A stretch of 64,000 nucleotides of DNA from the NCBI GenBank assembly GCA_947488815.1, contig CANLCC010000007.1, positions 1 to 64,000 on the forward strand, written 5' to 3'. The position numbers and the translations under genes are program-made. Shown here piece after piece: positions 23,169 to 31,725 of the stretch; position 1 is the first letter of the stretch, and the number at the start of each line of letters is the position of its first letter. Source of the stretch: CAIQIA01 sp945861105. Its GTDB lineage: Bacteria > Cyanobacteriota > Cyanobacteriia > PCC-6307 > Cyanobiaceae. The notes under the pieces are model-generated. The model made no database searches. It was not told where the DNA came from and was given only the letters and a program-made list of their open reading frames with translations.

Positions 23169-24363
23169 GGCCGGCCATCGCCAGGGGCCGGTTGGCCGCC
23201 AGGGTCCCCGGCCGCTCGATGGGTGCGGCCTGGGGATCCCAGAGAAGCCAGCGGTCGGATCCGGGCAGCAGCCGTTCGGGTTCCAGCCCCAGAAACTGCG
23301 AGGGTCCCCAGCTGAGCGCCTGCCAGAGCTCTTCCACACTCCAGCCGTCCTGGTCCACCAGGCTGGCCCACAACGCCGGCAGCACGGCCTGGTAGCCCGC
23401 CACCCCGGCCCGCCGCTGGTCCAGGGGCAGCAGCTGCTCTTCGGCATCGAGGGGGGTGTGCTGCACCGCCACGGCCGCCAGCAGGCCCCGACGCAGGGCC
23501 TGGCGCAGGCCCTGGCGGTCTGCGGGGGTGCCCAGGGACGGTTCCAGCCGCCAGCCCTCGGCCAGGGGATCCAGCCGACCGCTGTCCTGCAGCAGGTGCC
23601 ACCAGCAGATGCTGGCGAGGGGCCGGGGGTTGGCGGCCTCAAGCAGCGCGATCCCCTCGGCGGTGGAGAGGTTCATCAGCCGCAGCCCCGGCAGCCGCTC
23701 GGCGAGGGCCAGCAGCAGCCGCAGGGGCATCGTCTCGCTGACGGCCGGGTCGGCAGGCCAGCCAAGCCGCAGGGTCTCGACCCCATCCCGCACGAAGCCC
23801 CCCTGGCAGAGGCTGCCCTGGCGTGGGGCCAGCAGCCAGGGGCACTGCTCGGCCTCACCGGCGAGCAGGGCCCGCTCCAGCAGGGGCAGGGGCGGCAGGT
23901 CGGTGCCGTGGGCCAGCCCCAGGGCTCCGGCCTGCAGCAGGTCCCCATGGGGGGCCAGGGTCTCGTCACCGCCATCGCGGCAGAGGGCGCCCCAGAGTTT
24001 GAGCTGCAGGGGCGCGGGCCAGCTCAGATGCAGCCGTTCCGGCCGATCCCGCCAGTCGGCAGCCCGCGGCAGCAGCGCCACCGTGCCGTACCCCGCAGCC
24101 GCCACTTCGCTGGCCAGGCTGGCCAGGGTCTCGGCACGGCCGTGCCACGGTTCCTCCAGATGGCTATGGGGATCCACCAGCAGGGGGGCCAGCAGCCAAT
24201 CGGCCGGTGCCTGCAGGCCATCGCCGCCGCTGGCATCGCCGCCACCCTCAGGCTCTGCTGCCGTGAGGCCCTCCAGCCGACCGTCGACGAGGCGCACATC
24301 GGCACGACGCAGGGGCTGGCCTGGCCCCTCCAGCACCCGCACCCCCCGCAGCAGCAGCGTCAC
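23104..24363 (-). CDS. dihydroorotase-like amidohydrolase homologue, probably catalytically inactive
   Basis: 419 residues with the full amidohydrolase layout. The N-terminal small beta domain comes first, then DPHSHLEEPWHG at the metal-1 site. The HILHLTT-type histidine motif is replaced by RLMNLSTAEG, and the catalytic motif T-D-H-A-P-H is replaced by AVQHTPLD, so the catalytic aspartate position is glutamine. The HAED histidine segment is also not recognisable. I infer a non-catalytic paralogue, perhaps a scaffold for aspartate transcarbamoylase as described for pseudo-dihydroorotases (PyrX/PyrC') in some bacteria. It overlaps the upstream phosphatase gene by 4 nt. Confidence 0.75.
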   Translation of the reverse strand: MTLLLRGVRVLEGPGQPLRRADVRLVDGRLEGLTAAEPEGGGDASGGDGLQAPADWLLAPLLVDPHSHLEEPWHGRAETLASLASEVAAAGYGTVALLPRAADWRDRPERLHLSWPAPLQLKLWGALCRDGGDETLAPHGDLLQAGALGLAHGTDLPPLPLLERALLAGEAEQCPWLLAPRQGSLCQGGFVRDGVETLRLGWPADPAVSETMPLRLLLALAERLPGLRLMNLSTAEGIALLEAANPRPLASICWWHLLQDSGRLDPLAEGWRLEPSLGTPADRQGLRQALRRGLLAAVAVQHTPLDAEEQLLPLDQRRAGVAGYQAVLPALWASLVDQDGWSVEELWQALSWGPSQFLGLEPERLLPGSDRWLLWDPQAAPIERPGTLAANRPLAMAGLRGALRAAGTLPPHQWQLDLP

Positions 24364-25694
24364 AGCGCTCCGGCAGCCGTGCGATCGAGGACGCCGCCCA
24401 GGTGGCCGGTGAGGTTCAGGCAGGCCACCACCGGCGGCCGGTCGGCCGTCGGGCCGTAGTCGATGACGCTGACGCCGCCGTTGCCCTGCTTGACGGCCCA
24501 GATGTCGCCGGCACCGAGCCCCAGCAGATGGCAGAGAATCGTCTTGTTGACGGCGTCGTGGGCGACCACCAGGGCGGTCTCACCGGGGTGCAGGCCGTCG
24601 GCGATCCGCTGCCAGCTGTGCACCGACCGGTCCCACACCTGCTGGATGGTTTCACCGCCGGGCATCTGCACCCGTTCAGGGGCGGTCTGCCAGTCGGACA
24701 GCAACTGGGGCCAGCGGTCACGGATGTCCTCCTCGAGGCAACCCTCCCAGTCGCCGTGGGCGATCTCCACCAGTCCGCCGACGCTGGTGAGCGGCACCGG
24801 CTTCGGTTGCTGGGCAAGGATCGCCTCGGCGGTCTGCCGTGGCCGTGCCATCGAACTGGTGTAGGCCCGGTCCAGGGTCTCGCCCGCCAGGAAGCTGCCG
24901 GCCGCTGCGGCCTGGGCCCTGCCGCGCTCGTTCAGGGGGATGTCGATCTGTCCCTGGAAGCGCCCTTCCCGGTTCCAGTGGGTCTCGCCATGGCGCACCA
25001 GCAGCAGGCGGCGGCCGCCGCGGAACCGGGGCAGGGGGTCCCCCAGGTGCCCCTGGGCGTTGAGGGACTCGATCTGCACCTGCGGTCCCCGGTCGCCGCC
25101 GGGGCGCACGTTGAGCACCGACAGGGAGGCGTTGTCGAACCTGTAGCGGCCGAAGGCGGCCGGAGGCAGGCCCAGGGCCGCCAGCAGCAGACAGCGGAGG
25201 ATGCCGTTGTGGGCCACCACCAGGACGCTGTGCTCCCCGTCCGGGGGATGGCACTGCAGCAGCTCCTCCCACAGGTCCAGGGCCTGCTGATGCAGCTCCA
25301 GCAGGGGCCGATAGCGACGGCCGTCAGGGCGCTGCAGTTCCAGCTCCTCCGGCCGGCTGGACCACAGGTGCTCTTCGGCGGGGTGGCGCTGGCGCAGCTC
25401 ATCGCGGGCCAGGCCGGTCCAGGGGGCGAGATCGATTTCGAGCAGCCCATCGCTGGACTGCACCGCCGGACCGGCCCCACGGGCTTCAAGCAGCAGTTCG
25501 GCGGTGCGGCGGGCCCGCTGCAGAGGGGAACACCAGAGGGCCGTCACGGGCACCTCCCGCAGGGCCTCCCCGAGCTGGCGGGCCTGCTGCTCCCCCCTGG
25601 ACGACAGCAGGGAGCGGTCATCCCGTCCCTGGATCCTGCCTTCCAGGTTGTAGGTGCTCAGACCGTGACGGGCCAGCAGGATCCTGGTGGTCAC
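24360..25694 (-). CDS. two-domain histidine phosphatase (phosphoglycerate-mutase-like, possible phosphoserine phosphatase)
   Basis: 444 residues made of two tandem dPGM/phosphatase domains. The first begins LARHGLSTYN (residue 7) with LQGR-type loop RIQGRDDRSL. The second begins LVRHGETHWN (about residue 230) with RFQGQIDIPL and ends with the second catalytic histidine in VAHDAVNKTIL. Both domains keep the RHG catalytic histidine. Cyanobacterial proteins of this type include dPGM-type phosphoserine phosphatases, so a role in serine synthesis is plausible but unproven. It is translationally coupled to the dihydroorotase-like gene. Confidence 0.85.
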   Translation of the reverse strand: MTTRILLARHGLSTYNLEGRIQGRDDRSLLSSRGEQQARQLGEALREVPVTALWCSPLQRARRTAELLLEARGAGPAVQSSDGLLEIDLAPWTGLARDELRQRHPAEEHLWSSRPEELELQRPDGRRYRPLLELHQQALDLWEELLQCHPPDGEHSVLVVAHNGILRCLLLAALGLPPAAFGRYRFDNASLSVLNVRPGGDRGPQVQIESLNAQGHLGDPLPRFRGGRRLLLVRHGETHWNREGRFQGQIDIPLNERGRAQAAAAGSFLAGETLDRAYTSSMARPRQTAEAILAQQPKPVPLTSVGGLVEIAHGDWEGCLEEDIRDRWPQLLSDWQTAPERVQMPGGETIQQVWDRSVHSWQRIADGLHPGETALVVAHDAVNKTILCHLLGLGAGDIWAVKQGNGGVSVIDYGPTADRPPVVACLNLTGHLGGVLDRTAAGAL

Positions 25695-25763
25695 GCGTCA
25701 GTGGCTGCGGTGGCGGCCATCGTAGAAGAGGGCTCCGGGACCCCGGACCTGACGGGGGTCACA

Positions 25764-27140
25764 ATGCACCCTGCCGCCTCTGCCGAACGGGTGACAACGA
25801 GCGAGGGCAAGCGCCCACCAGCCCCGTGGATCCCCCTGCTCGCCTGGCTGAGCCTGGTGCTGGCCGCCCTGATCTGGGGTGCGTCCCTGTGGCAGAGCCT
25901 GGAGCTGGCCTCGGTGGGGGATGCCCTGGTGACCCGCCAGCTGGAACTCGAGGCCCTGGTGCAGCAGAGTCCGGCCGCGTCTTCCCTGGCCCCCTTCGGA
26001 ATCGAGGGAGCCGATCGACGGCTTCTGGAGCACCTCGAAGCGATGCCCGATGCCACAACGGCGCCGGTGCTGATCGAGCGGGCCGTGCTGGAGCAGCACC
26101 TGGGCCAGGGGGAGGCGGCCCGCCGGCACCTCGCCACGGCCCGGGATCTGGGTGATCGCGACCTGCAGGAGCTGAGCCGTCAGCTGCTGGCACCCTCCGG
26201 ACAGCCCCAGCGGTTGCCGGCCCGTCCGATCTATCGGCAGCTGATCTGCGCCGGCCTGGAGCGGCCGGATCCCGCCTGTCCCACGCCTGCGGACCTGCGC
26301 CTGGCCGGCCTGCGGCTGCTGCTGATCAATCTGCTGCCGCTGCTGGGGGTGATCAGCGGCTCTGCCCTTGCCCTGCGCCTGCTGTGGCAAGTGCGGCGGG
26401 GACGGCTGCCCGCGGCGCCGCCCCTGCAGGGGCCTGACCTGGCCCCCTCGGAACTGCTGCTGATCCTGGCCGGCGGGTTTGTGGTGCTCGGCCAGATCCT
26501 GACGCCGCTGCTGGTGCTGCCAGCGGTGCAGCAGGCCCTGGAGGCCGCCGACCTCACCCCGGCGGCCCGGGACGCCGCCGGGGTGGTGCTGATTTATGTC
26601 GCCTCCGGCCTGCCGGCGCTGGCGCTGCTCGCCCTTCTGCTGCGGGGCCGGGGGCCGGTGCCGGAGGGGGGCTGGCTGCAATGGCGGCCGGCTCCCGTGT
26701 GCCTGGTCCAGGGGCTGAGGGGGCTGCTGCTCAGCCTTCCCGCGGTCGCCCTGAGTGGCTGGCTGGTGGAACAGCTCTGGCCCGATGTCGGCGGCAGCAA
26801 TCCGCTGCTGCAGCAGGTGCTTGACAGCCGCGATCATCTGGCCCTCGGCCTGCTGGCCCTCACCGCGATCGTGGTGGCTCCCCTGTTCGAGGAGCTGCTG
26901 TTCCGGGGGGTGCTGCTGCCGGTGATCGGCCGCACCTGGGGGCCTCTGCCGGCCGTGGTGACCAGTGCCCTGGTGTTCGCCCTGGCGCATCTGAGCTTCA
27001 GTGAGGCCCTGCCGCTGCTCGCCCTGGGCCTGGTGCTGGGCTGGTTGCGGCTGCAGACCGGCAGGCTGTTGAGCTGCACACTCATGCACGGCCTCTGGAA
27101 CGGGTTCACCTTCCTCAACCTGTTGCTGTTGGGCAGCTGA
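25764..27140 (+). CDS. CPBP-family intramembrane metalloprotease
   Basis: 458 residues from ATG 25764. One N-terminal membrane helix (WIPLLAWLSLVLAALIWGAS) is followed by a soluble region of about 140 residues, then several membrane helices. CPBP (Abi/Rce1) motifs: APLFEELLFRG (EExxxR), FALAHLSFSE (histidine) and the third motif in LMHGLWNGFTF. Such proteins cleave membrane or prenylated substrates. The extra N-terminal soluble domain makes it longer than typical CPBP proteins. It precedes the cell-division gene pair on the same strand. Confidence 0.87.
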   Translation: MHPAASAERVTTSEGKRPPAPWIPLLAWLSLVLAALIWGASLWQSLELASVGDALVTRQLELEALVQQSPAASSLAPFGIEGADRRLLEHLEAMPDATTAPVLIERAVLEQHLGQGEAARRHLATARDLGDRDLQELSRQLLAPSGQPQRLPARPIYRQLICAGLERPDPACPTPADLRLAGLRLLLINLLPLLGVISGSALALRLLWQVRRGRLPAAPPLQGPDLAPSELLLILAGGFVVLGQILTPLLVLPAVQQALEAADLTPAARDAAGVVLIYVASGLPALALLALLLRGRGPVPEGGWLQWRPAPVCLVQGLRGLLLSLPAVALSGWLVEQLWPDVGGSNPLLQQVLDSRDHLALGLLALTAIVVAPLFEELLFRGVLLPVIGRTWGPLPAVVTSALVFALAHLSFSEALPLLALGLVLGWLRLQTGRLLSCTLMHGLWNGFTFLNLLLLGS

Positions 27141-27143
27141 CCC

Positions 27144-27698
27144 TTGACGGGGTGGCATGCGGGTGATTCCCTGGCGCATTGCCTATCCACCGCAGCCGTG
27201 GTCGCTGTCAACGTCGCCCATCGACCCAGCCCGACCCGCCCGGTGGAGAGTCATGGGCGCCGCCAGCGCCGCAGCCTGGTGGCCGAGCGCCGCCAGCAAC
27301 GGCAGCAGCGGTCCCTTGAGGTGCTCCAGGGCACCCTCTCGGCCCGGCGGGTCGAGCGGCAGGCCCCCTGGCTGGCGGGCCTGCATCGGGTGGCCGACGG
27401 CACCCTGCTGGCCGTGGGGATCACCGGTGCGGTCCTGGCCGGGCTGACCCTCCACTGGCAGGCCCGCTGGAGCAGTGATTTCAGCGACCTGCGGGCCGCC
27501 CAGGAGCTCGAGCACCGCGTCACCGAATCGATCGCCTCCCTGGAGCAGTACCACCTGCAGCGGGCCCGCCGACCGGGGATGCTCGTGGCCACCCGCAGCC
27601 GGGATCTCGTGTTTCTGCCCCAGCCCCCCGCCGCTCCCAGCACCAGCCGACCGGTCCAGCCCCCCCTGGACTACAACCTGCTGGCCAGCGGCTACTGA
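27144..27698 (+). CDS. FtsL-like small bitopic protein upstream of ftsI
   Basis: 184 residues, start uncertain; a later start near 27200 would remove a doubtful leader. A basic cytoplasmic segment (RRQRRSLVAERRQQRQQR) precedes one membrane helix (LLAVGITGAVLAGLTL), then a helical extracytoplasmic stretch (DLRAAQELEHRVTESIASLEQYHLQ) and a Pro-rich tail. Topology and position 8 nt before ftsI are those of FtsL/FtsB-type divisome proteins. No direct sequence signature for FtsL is visible, so this is inference. Confidence 0.6.
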   Translation: MTGWHAGDSLAHCLSTAAVVAVNVAHRPSPTRPVESHGRRQRRSLVAERRQQRQQRSLEVLQGTLSARRVERQAPWLAGLHRVADGTLLAVGITGAVLAGLTLHWQARWSSDFSDLRAAQELEHRVTESIASLEQYHLQRARRPGMLVATRSRDLVFLPQPPAAPSTSRPVQPPLDYNLLASGY

Positions 27699-27706
27699 GA
27701 CTGTCC

Positions 27707-29533
27707 TTGGCCCGTCGTCCCCCCCAGCCGGCTCGCCGGCCCGCCAGCGCCCGCCATGCCCGTGGTTCGGCTCCAGTGCCCCTGCAGCTGGTGCCTGTGG
27801 GGCGGCTCAAGCTTGTGCTGGCGGTGCTGCTGCTGGCCCTGGGGGGGCTCGCCGGCCGGCTTGCCTGGCTGCAGGTGGTCGCCGCCGATGGCCTGGCCAC
27901 CCGGGCCCGGCAGGTGCAGACCGAGCGCATCCCCCCCCTGGGCCGCAAGCGCAGCATTGTCGATCGCAACGGTCGCCTGATCGCCTTTGACGAAGAACGG
28001 GTGACCGTCTGGGCCCACCCCCGCTACTTCCGCTTCCACGACCCCAAGGATCCCGAGACCGCCGATCCCAACCGTCCTCGTCGGCCCATCGAGGTGGCCC
28101 GCCGGCTGGCACCGGTGCTCGGAGTCGATGCCACGGAACTGATGCGTCGCATGGGTGACCGCCCCTCGGGCATCCGTCTCGCCACCGACCTCGAACCCTC
28201 CCTGGCGCGGCGGGTGCGGGAGCTGGCCATCGACGGCATCGACCTCAGCCCCGGCCCCCAGCGCCTCTACCCCCAGGGTTCCCTGTTCGCCAACGTCGTC
28301 GGCTTTCTCAACCTCGACCGTGTGCCCCAGGCCGGTCTCGAACAGAGCCGGGACACCGACCTGCGCAGCCAGGAAAGCACCATCGGCCTGCGCCGCACCG
28401 CCGATGGTGTGCCCCTGCCCGACGGCCTCAATGCCGGCATGCTCTACCGCGATGATCTGCGGTTGCAGCTGACCCTCGACACCCGTCTGCAGCGGGTGGC
28501 CCAGCTGGAGCTGGCCCGGGCGGTGCGCCACTGGCACGCCAAACGGGGGGCTGCCATCGTCATGGATGCCCGCAACGGGGAGCTGCTGGCCCTCACGTCG
28601 GTCCCCACCTACGACCCCAACCGCTACTGGTCCTTCTCCCCCTCCCTGTTCCGCGAATGGTCGGTGCAGGACCTGTACGAACCGGGCTCGACGTTCAAGC
28701 CCATCAACCTGGCCATCGGCCTCCAGGAGAAGGTGCTCAATGCCGACACCGTGGTCGACGACATCGGCCAGCTGCAGATCAGCGGCTGGCCCATCTTCAA
28801 TGCCGACCGTTCCGGCCACGGCACCATCGACCTGGCCACGGTGCTGCAGGTGTCCAGCAATGTGGGCATGGTGCAGGCGATGCGCCAGCTCAAACCCTCC
28901 CTCTACTGGGACTGGTTGCACAGGATCGGCATCGACGGGGCCCCGCGGACCGACCTGCCCGGGGCGGTGAGCGGTCAGCTCAAGGATCGGGCCACGTTCC
29001 TCGACAATGCGATTGAACCTGCCACCGCCGCCTTCGGCCAGGGCCTGGCCCTCACCCCCCTCAAGCTGGTGCAGCTGCACGGGATGCTGGTCAACGGCGG
29101 CCGTCTCGTGGATCCCCACATCACCCGCGGGCTGCGCACCGGCGATGCCCTCGGTGGCCCGGGCCCCACCAGTGGCCGTCAGCTGCTGGATCCGGCGGTG
29201 TGCCGCCAGGTGCTGGCCTGGCTCGAGACCGTGGTGCAGAAGGGCAGCGGCAAACCGGCCCAGGTGCCCGGCTACCGCATCGGTGGCAAGACCGGCACGG
29301 CCCAGAAGGCGGCCAATGGGGTCTACATCCCCGGGGCCCGCATCACCAGCTTCGTGGCCCACCTGCCCATCGATGATCCGCGGTATGTGGTGCTGGTGGT
29401 GGTCGATGAACCCCAGGGGGGGAATGCCTACGGCTCCACCGTGGCGGCCCCCGTGGCGAAGGGGATCATCGAATCTTTGCTGGTGATCGAACAGATTCCG
29501 CCATCCAGGGCCGCCACCGGTCGCCCTGGCTAG
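27707..29533 (+). CDS. ftsI: penicillin-binding protein, FtsI/PBP3 class (peptidoglycan transpeptidase)
   Basis: 608 residues from TTG 27707. An N-terminal membrane helix (LKLVLAVLLLALGGLAGRLAW) precedes the PBP dimerisation domain and the transpeptidase domain. Active-site motifs: STFK (about 327, catalytic serine), SSN (about 382) and KTGT (about 527). It cross-links septal peptidoglycan. The gene follows the FtsL-like gene by 8 nt and precedes transaldolase by 27 nt on the same strand. Without the FtsW partner nearby, FtsI versus a general class B PBP is likely but not proven. Confidence 0.9.
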   Translation: MARRPPQPARRPASARHARGSAPVPLQLVPVGRLKLVLAVLLLALGGLAGRLAWLQVVAADGLATRARQVQTERIPPLGRKRSIVDRNGRLIAFDEERVTVWAHPRYFRFHDPKDPETADPNRPRRPIEVARRLAPVLGVDATELMRRMGDRPSGIRLATDLEPSLARRVRELAIDGIDLSPGPQRLYPQGSLFANVVGFLNLDRVPQAGLEQSRDTDLRSQESTIGLRRTADGVPLPDGLNAGMLYRDDLRLQLTLDTRLQRVAQLELARAVRHWHAKRGAAIVMDARNGELLALTSVPTYDPNRYWSFSPSLFREWSVQDLYEPGSTFKPINLAIGLQEKVLNADTVVDDIGQLQISGWPIFNADRSGHGTIDLATVLQVSSNVGMVQAMRQLKPSLYWDWLHRIGIDGAPRTDLPGAVSGQLKDRATFLDNAIEPATAAFGQGLALTPLKLVQLHGMLVNGGRLVDPHITRGLRTGDALGGPGPTSGRQLLDPAVCRQVLAWLETVVQKGSGKPAQVPGYRIGGKTGTAQKAANGVYIPGARITSFVAHLPIDDPRYVVLVVVDEPQGGNAYGSTVAAPVAKGIIESLLVIEQIPPSRAATGRPG

Positions 29534-29560
29534 CTTGACGGTGACCCCGCCCCTGCTCCC

Positions 29561-30730
29561 GTGGCGTCCCTGCTCGACCAGCTTTCCAGCATGACCGTGG
29601 TGGTCGCCGACACCGGCGATCTGCAGGCCATCCAGACCTTCACGCCGAGAGACGCGACCACGAACCCGTCGCTGATTCTCGCGGCGGCCCAGATTCCCGC
29701 CTACCAGGGACTCATCGACGAAACCCTGCGGGCCTCGCGCCAGCTGATCGGCCCGGCTGCCCCCGCTGAGGATGTCGTCAGCGAAGCCCTCGATGAGATC
29801 TGCGTCACCTTCGGTCGCGAGATCCTGAAGATTGTTCCCGGCCGTGTCTCCACCGAGGTGGATGCCCGCCTCAGCTACGACACCGAAGCCACCATCGCCA
29901 AGGCCCACAAGCTGATCGGTCTTTACCGGGATGCCGGCATCGCCAAGGAGCGGGTGCTGATCAAGATCGCCTCCACCTGGGAGGGCATCAAGGCTGCCGA
30001 ACAGCTCGAAAAGGACGGCATCCACTGCAACCTGACCCTGCTCTTCGGTTTCGCCCAGGCCGTGGCCTGCGCCGAAGCGGGGGTGACCCTGATCTCCCCG
30101 TTCGTCGGTCGCATCCTTGATTGGTACAAGAAGAGCACCGGCCGCGACAGCTACCCCGGACCCGAAGATCCCGGCGTGGTCTCGGTGACGAAGATCTTCA
30201 ATTACTACAAGACCCACGGCTACCGCACCGAGGTGATGGGGGCCAGCTTCCGCAACATGGACGAGATTGTTGAACTCGCCGGCTGCGATCTGCTGACCAT
30301 TTCGCCGACCCTGCTCGACCAGCTGCGGCAGGGCGAGGGGGAACTCGTGCGTCGCCTCGATGCCGCCAACCCCGCCGCCAGCGAGGCACGCATCAGCATG
30401 GACCGGGAGCTGTTCGACCGGATGATGGCCGACGACACCATGGCCCACGAGAAGCTCAGCGAAGGCATCCAGGGCTTCAGCAAGGCCATCGAGACCCTCG
30501 AGGCCCAGCTCGCCCACCGGCTTGCGGTGCTGGAGGGGGGAGCGGCCTTTACCCACGCGGCCCAGGAGATCTTTCTGCTCAACGACCTCGATGGTGATGG
30601 CTGCATCACCCGTGAGGAATGGCTGGGCAGCGATGCGGTCTTCGATGCCCTCGATGCCGACCGCGATGGCCGTCTGCAGCCCGAGGACGTGAGGGCCGGT
30701 CTCGGGGCGGCCCTGGCGACGGCCCGCTGA
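29561..30730 (+). CDS. tal: transaldolase with C-terminal EF-hand pair
   Basis: 389 residues, starting with GTG. The TIM-barrel transaldolase (about 1-325) has TFTPRDATTNPSLILAA near the start and the Schiff-base lysine in RVLIKIASTWEG (about K135). It moves a dihydroxyacetone unit between sugar phosphates in the pentose phosphate pathway. Residues about 345-385 hold two EF-hand loops, DLDGDGCITREE and DADRDGRLQPED, with acidic ligands in the expected places. This suggests calcium sensing or stabilisation. I recall the same fusion in other picocyanobacteria. Confidence 0.95.
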   Translation: MASLLDQLSSMTVVVADTGDLQAIQTFTPRDATTNPSLILAAAQIPAYQGLIDETLRASRQLIGPAAPAEDVVSEALDEICVTFGREILKIVPGRVSTEVDARLSYDTEATIAKAHKLIGLYRDAGIAKERVLIKIASTWEGIKAAEQLEKDGIHCNLTLLFGFAQAVACAEAGVTLISPFVGRILDWYKKSTGRDSYPGPEDPGVVSVTKIFNYYKTHGYRTEVMGASFRNMDEIVELAGCDLLTISPTLLDQLRQGEGELVRRLDAANPAASEARISMDRELFDRMMADDTMAHEKLSEGIQGFSKAIETLEAQLAHRLAVLEGGAAFTHAAQEIFLLNDLDGDGCITREEWLGSDAVFDALDADRDGRLQPEDVRAGLGAALATAR

Positions 30731-30747
30731 GGCATCGCTTCGGTCCC

Positions 30748-31725
30748 TCAGGGGCCCTGGCACCCCGGCTGTCGCCGGGGGGCGATCAGGGCCACCCGGT
30801 TCGCCTGCAGGGGGTTGAAGTTGTCGTCGCTCACCATCCAGAAGCTGCCCCGGTCCCCCGGCAACGGGGGGCCGGGGGCCATCGCCTCCCAGTTGTCGGC
30901 CGCCAGTCCCTCGGCCTGCAGATCCCAGACCGCCAGGGGTGACAGCGGGCCGGTCGGGGCCCCACGCAGTGCCGGTGCCGGCAGCAGTTCCAGGTGGGTC
31001 CACCAGCGGTCGGGGGGGGCGTAGCCCCGCCAGAGCGCCAGCAGCCGTCCCCCCGGCAGAGCGACCAGTTCGGTGAGGCCCCAGTGGGCTTCGGCGCCGA
31101 TGGCGGGGCGGAAGGCCAGGGTCGCGCCCAGGGGCTGGAAGCGGACCCCCCCGCGGGTGTCGGCCAGCAACAGCCGCAGCCGATCGGGCGGATCCTGCTG
31201 CAGCGGTGCTTCGGCAGCGATCAGCAGCCGTTCTCCGGGCAGGGGCACGAGGGCTTCCGGACCTCCGTTGGGGCGGAGGCCGCGGCCCGGCTGCGGTTGC
31301 CACTCCTCCGGCAGGGGGGTGCGGCCCAGCAGCCTGAAGCCGTCGACCGTCGACGGCTTTCCCAGCTGGAGCAGTTCGGCCGGCTGTTCCGGGTTCAACC
31401 GTCCTTCGCTGGCCATCCACCAGCGCTGGCCCGTCGAACCCCGGGTCGTGACCAGGGCCTCGCCATCGAAGGGCCGCGGCGGCACCCCCTGCAGCGGCTG
31501 GGGTGCCAGGGGTTGCCACTGCAGCCGTGGCGGCTGGCCCTGCCCTTCGAGCACGACGGTGAAGGGCTCGGGGGCATCACTGAGCAGCCACAGGGGCCCC
31601 CGGGGGGATTCGGCCAGCACCGCCGAGAAGCCGCCGAGGGGGCGACCGTCGGCGCTGCTGCGGGGCAGCACCTGCTGCTGCACCACCTCCCAGCCGGCGT
31701 CGAGGGGACAGGGCAGCAGGGCCAT
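30748..31725 (-). CDS. esterase-like activity of phytase family protein
   Basis: 325 residues from ATG 31725. It contains repeated beta-propeller-like strands with EALVPLPGERLLIAAE, GLTELVALPGGRLLALWRG and the C-terminal FWMVSDDNFNPLQANRVALI. The last matches the 'SDDNFNP' signature of the phytase-like esterase family (PF13449). No clear signal peptide, so either cytosolic or with a mis-set start. The ATG shares one base with the stop of the flavoprotein upstream (TGATG). Substrate unknown. Confidence 0.75.
   Translation of the reverse strand: MALLPCPLDAGWEVVQQQVLPRSSADGRPLGGFSAVLAESPRGPLWLLSDAPEPFTVVLEGQGQPPRLQWQPLAPQPLQGVPPRPFDGEALVTTRGSTGQRWWMASEGRLNPEQPAELLQLGKPSTVDGFRLLGRTPLPEEWQPQPGRGLRPNGGPEALVPLPGERLLIAAEAPLQQDPPDRLRLLLADTRGGVRFQPLGATLAFRPAIGAEAHWGLTELVALPGGRLLALWRGYAPPDRWWTHLELLPAPALRGAPTGPLSPLAVWDLQAEGLAADNWEAMAPGPPLPGDRGSFWMVSDDNFNPLQANRVALIAPRRQPGCQGP

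Noticed and set aside
24402..25763. Plus-strand extension upstream of the CPBP gene
   Set aside because: It is antisense to the two-domain phosphatase, and residues before the ATG at 25764 show no membrane or family pattern.
27692..31519. A 1275-codon minus-strand open frame opposite ftsI and transaldolase
   Set aside because: It is antisense to two well-supported genes. The composition (His/Gly/Gln-rich, no domain signature) is typical of a frame kept open by very high third-position GC.
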